Source: an uncultured Clostridium sp.
Lineage (GTDB): Bacteria; Bacillota; Clostridia; TANB77; CAG-508
DNA length: 6,072 bases
Direction: 5' to 3'
Assembly: GCA_947057875.1 (NCBI GenBank)
Contig: CAMSEX010000074.1
Span: forward strand, 1-6,072
The position numbers and the translations under genes were made by a program. A model generated the notes under the pieces. That model was not told the origin of the DNA and searched no databases. It saw only the letters and a program-made list of their open reading frames with translations. Positions 5,767 to 6,072 of this stretch are shown here, piece by piece; within the stretch, counting starts at the first letter, position 1; the number at the start of each line of letters is the position of its first letter.

Positions 5767-6027
5767 CCAAGAAAGTGCATCACTATAACTTTTTTGATTT
5801 TTATTTTTAGCATACATATCATCAATCCATAAATACGTAATAAACCCTAAAAAAAGCATCACTAAATCCACTGTAATTGAAAAATAAAATGGTGATAAAT
5901 TGCTATTTGTTGGTGCGCCATTTAGAGTAACAGTGTGATACACCAATAATCCTAAACCATACACTACAACAGTAATCGACAAATATGGTGTTTCCAATTT
6001 TCTACCTAATACAATTAAAAGTATTGT
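5749..6027 (-). CDS. Small membrane protein, N-terminus missing at contig end
   Basis: The frame is open from the last genomic base (6027) to TAG (5751-5749): 92 residues remain and the true start is beyond the contig. Two membrane helices are visible, at about residues 16-34 (SITVVVYGLGLLVYHTVTL) and 48-68 (FYFSITVDLVMLFLGFITYL), possibly preceded by a third ending in TILLIVLG at the edge. The tail is polar and ends SWFWDKF. A start at TTG 5997-5995 is formally possible but has no ribosome site, and coding-like sequence continues upstream, so it is probably an artefact of the contig end. The frame also runs open into the adapter, which must not be translated. I do not recognise the family. 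It lies 70 nt upstream of metG on the same strand and may share its operon. Confidence 0.55.
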   Translation of the reverse strand, partial: TILLIVLGRKLETPYLSITVVVYGLGLLVYHTVTLNGAPTNSNLSPFYFSITVDLVMLFLGFITYLWIDDMYAKNKNQKSYSDALSWFWDKF

Positions 6028-6072
6028 AGATCGGAAGAGCGTCGTGTAGGGAAAGAGTGTAGGTTATAGTGT
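6028..6072 (+). other. Illumina sequencing adapter (artefact, not genomic)
   Basis: The 33 bases 6028-6060 begin AGATCGGAAGAGCGTCGTGT and match the standard Illumina TruSeq adapter seen when read 2 runs through a short insert. They are followed by 8 bases, AGGTTATA, in the place of an i5 index, and then GTGT, the first bases of the next constant segment (33 + 8 + 4 = 45). The structure is exactly that of a dual-indexed library adapter. Genomic sequence therefore ends at about 6027. Confidence 0.98.

Noticed and set aside
5679..5825. An N-terminal extension of MetG starting at 5825
   Set aside because: The extra 49 residues overlap the end of the upstream membrane-protein gene and do not resemble MetRS, whereas ATG 5678 has a ribosome site and gives the expected MetRS N-terminus.

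Overview
The window is strongly AT-rich, with AGGAGG-type ribosome binding sites and at least one TTG start. It encodes SpoVS, a DUF1540 protein and a prepilin-like protein of a type common in Clostridia. This points to a Gram-positive endospore-forming Firmicute, probably a clostridium or an uncultured gut relative. It looks like the end of a draft or metagenomic contig: the last 45 bases (6028-6072) are Illumina adapter, not genome, so real sequence stops at about 6027.

Left part, minus strand (1-829): a prepilin-like protein cut by the left edge; a small basic-tailed ribbon-helix-helix protein whose 3' end overlaps the prepilin start by 23 nt; a strong hairpin terminator (484-517); and spoVS. 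Centre (830-1399): a 355-bp divergent intergenic region with candidate Spo0A boxes and a clear promoter for a 57-aa Cys-rich DUF1540 protein, the only plus-strand gene. It ends in an 11-bp hairpin shared with the convergent operon on the right.

Right part, minus strand (1400-6027), transcribed right to left as one apparent operon: a partial small membrane protein, metG (methionine-tRNA ligase), a P-loop kinase, a NadD-like nucleotidyltransferase that starts on the base after the kinase stop codon, and a five-helix membrane protein with a WG-repeat domain. metG is split by a one-base frameshift between its two zinc-binding CxxC pairs. Everything else in it is intact, so a sequencing or assembly error is at least as likely as true decay.

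The right side is translation and cofactor or nucleotide housekeeping, and the centre is sporulation-associated. I see no defence system, mobile element, CRISPR array or RNA gene. The points most worth following are the adapter end, the metG frameshift, the Spo0A-like boxes, the butted kinase/adenylyltransferase pair and the overlapping ribbon-helix-helix/prepilin pair.
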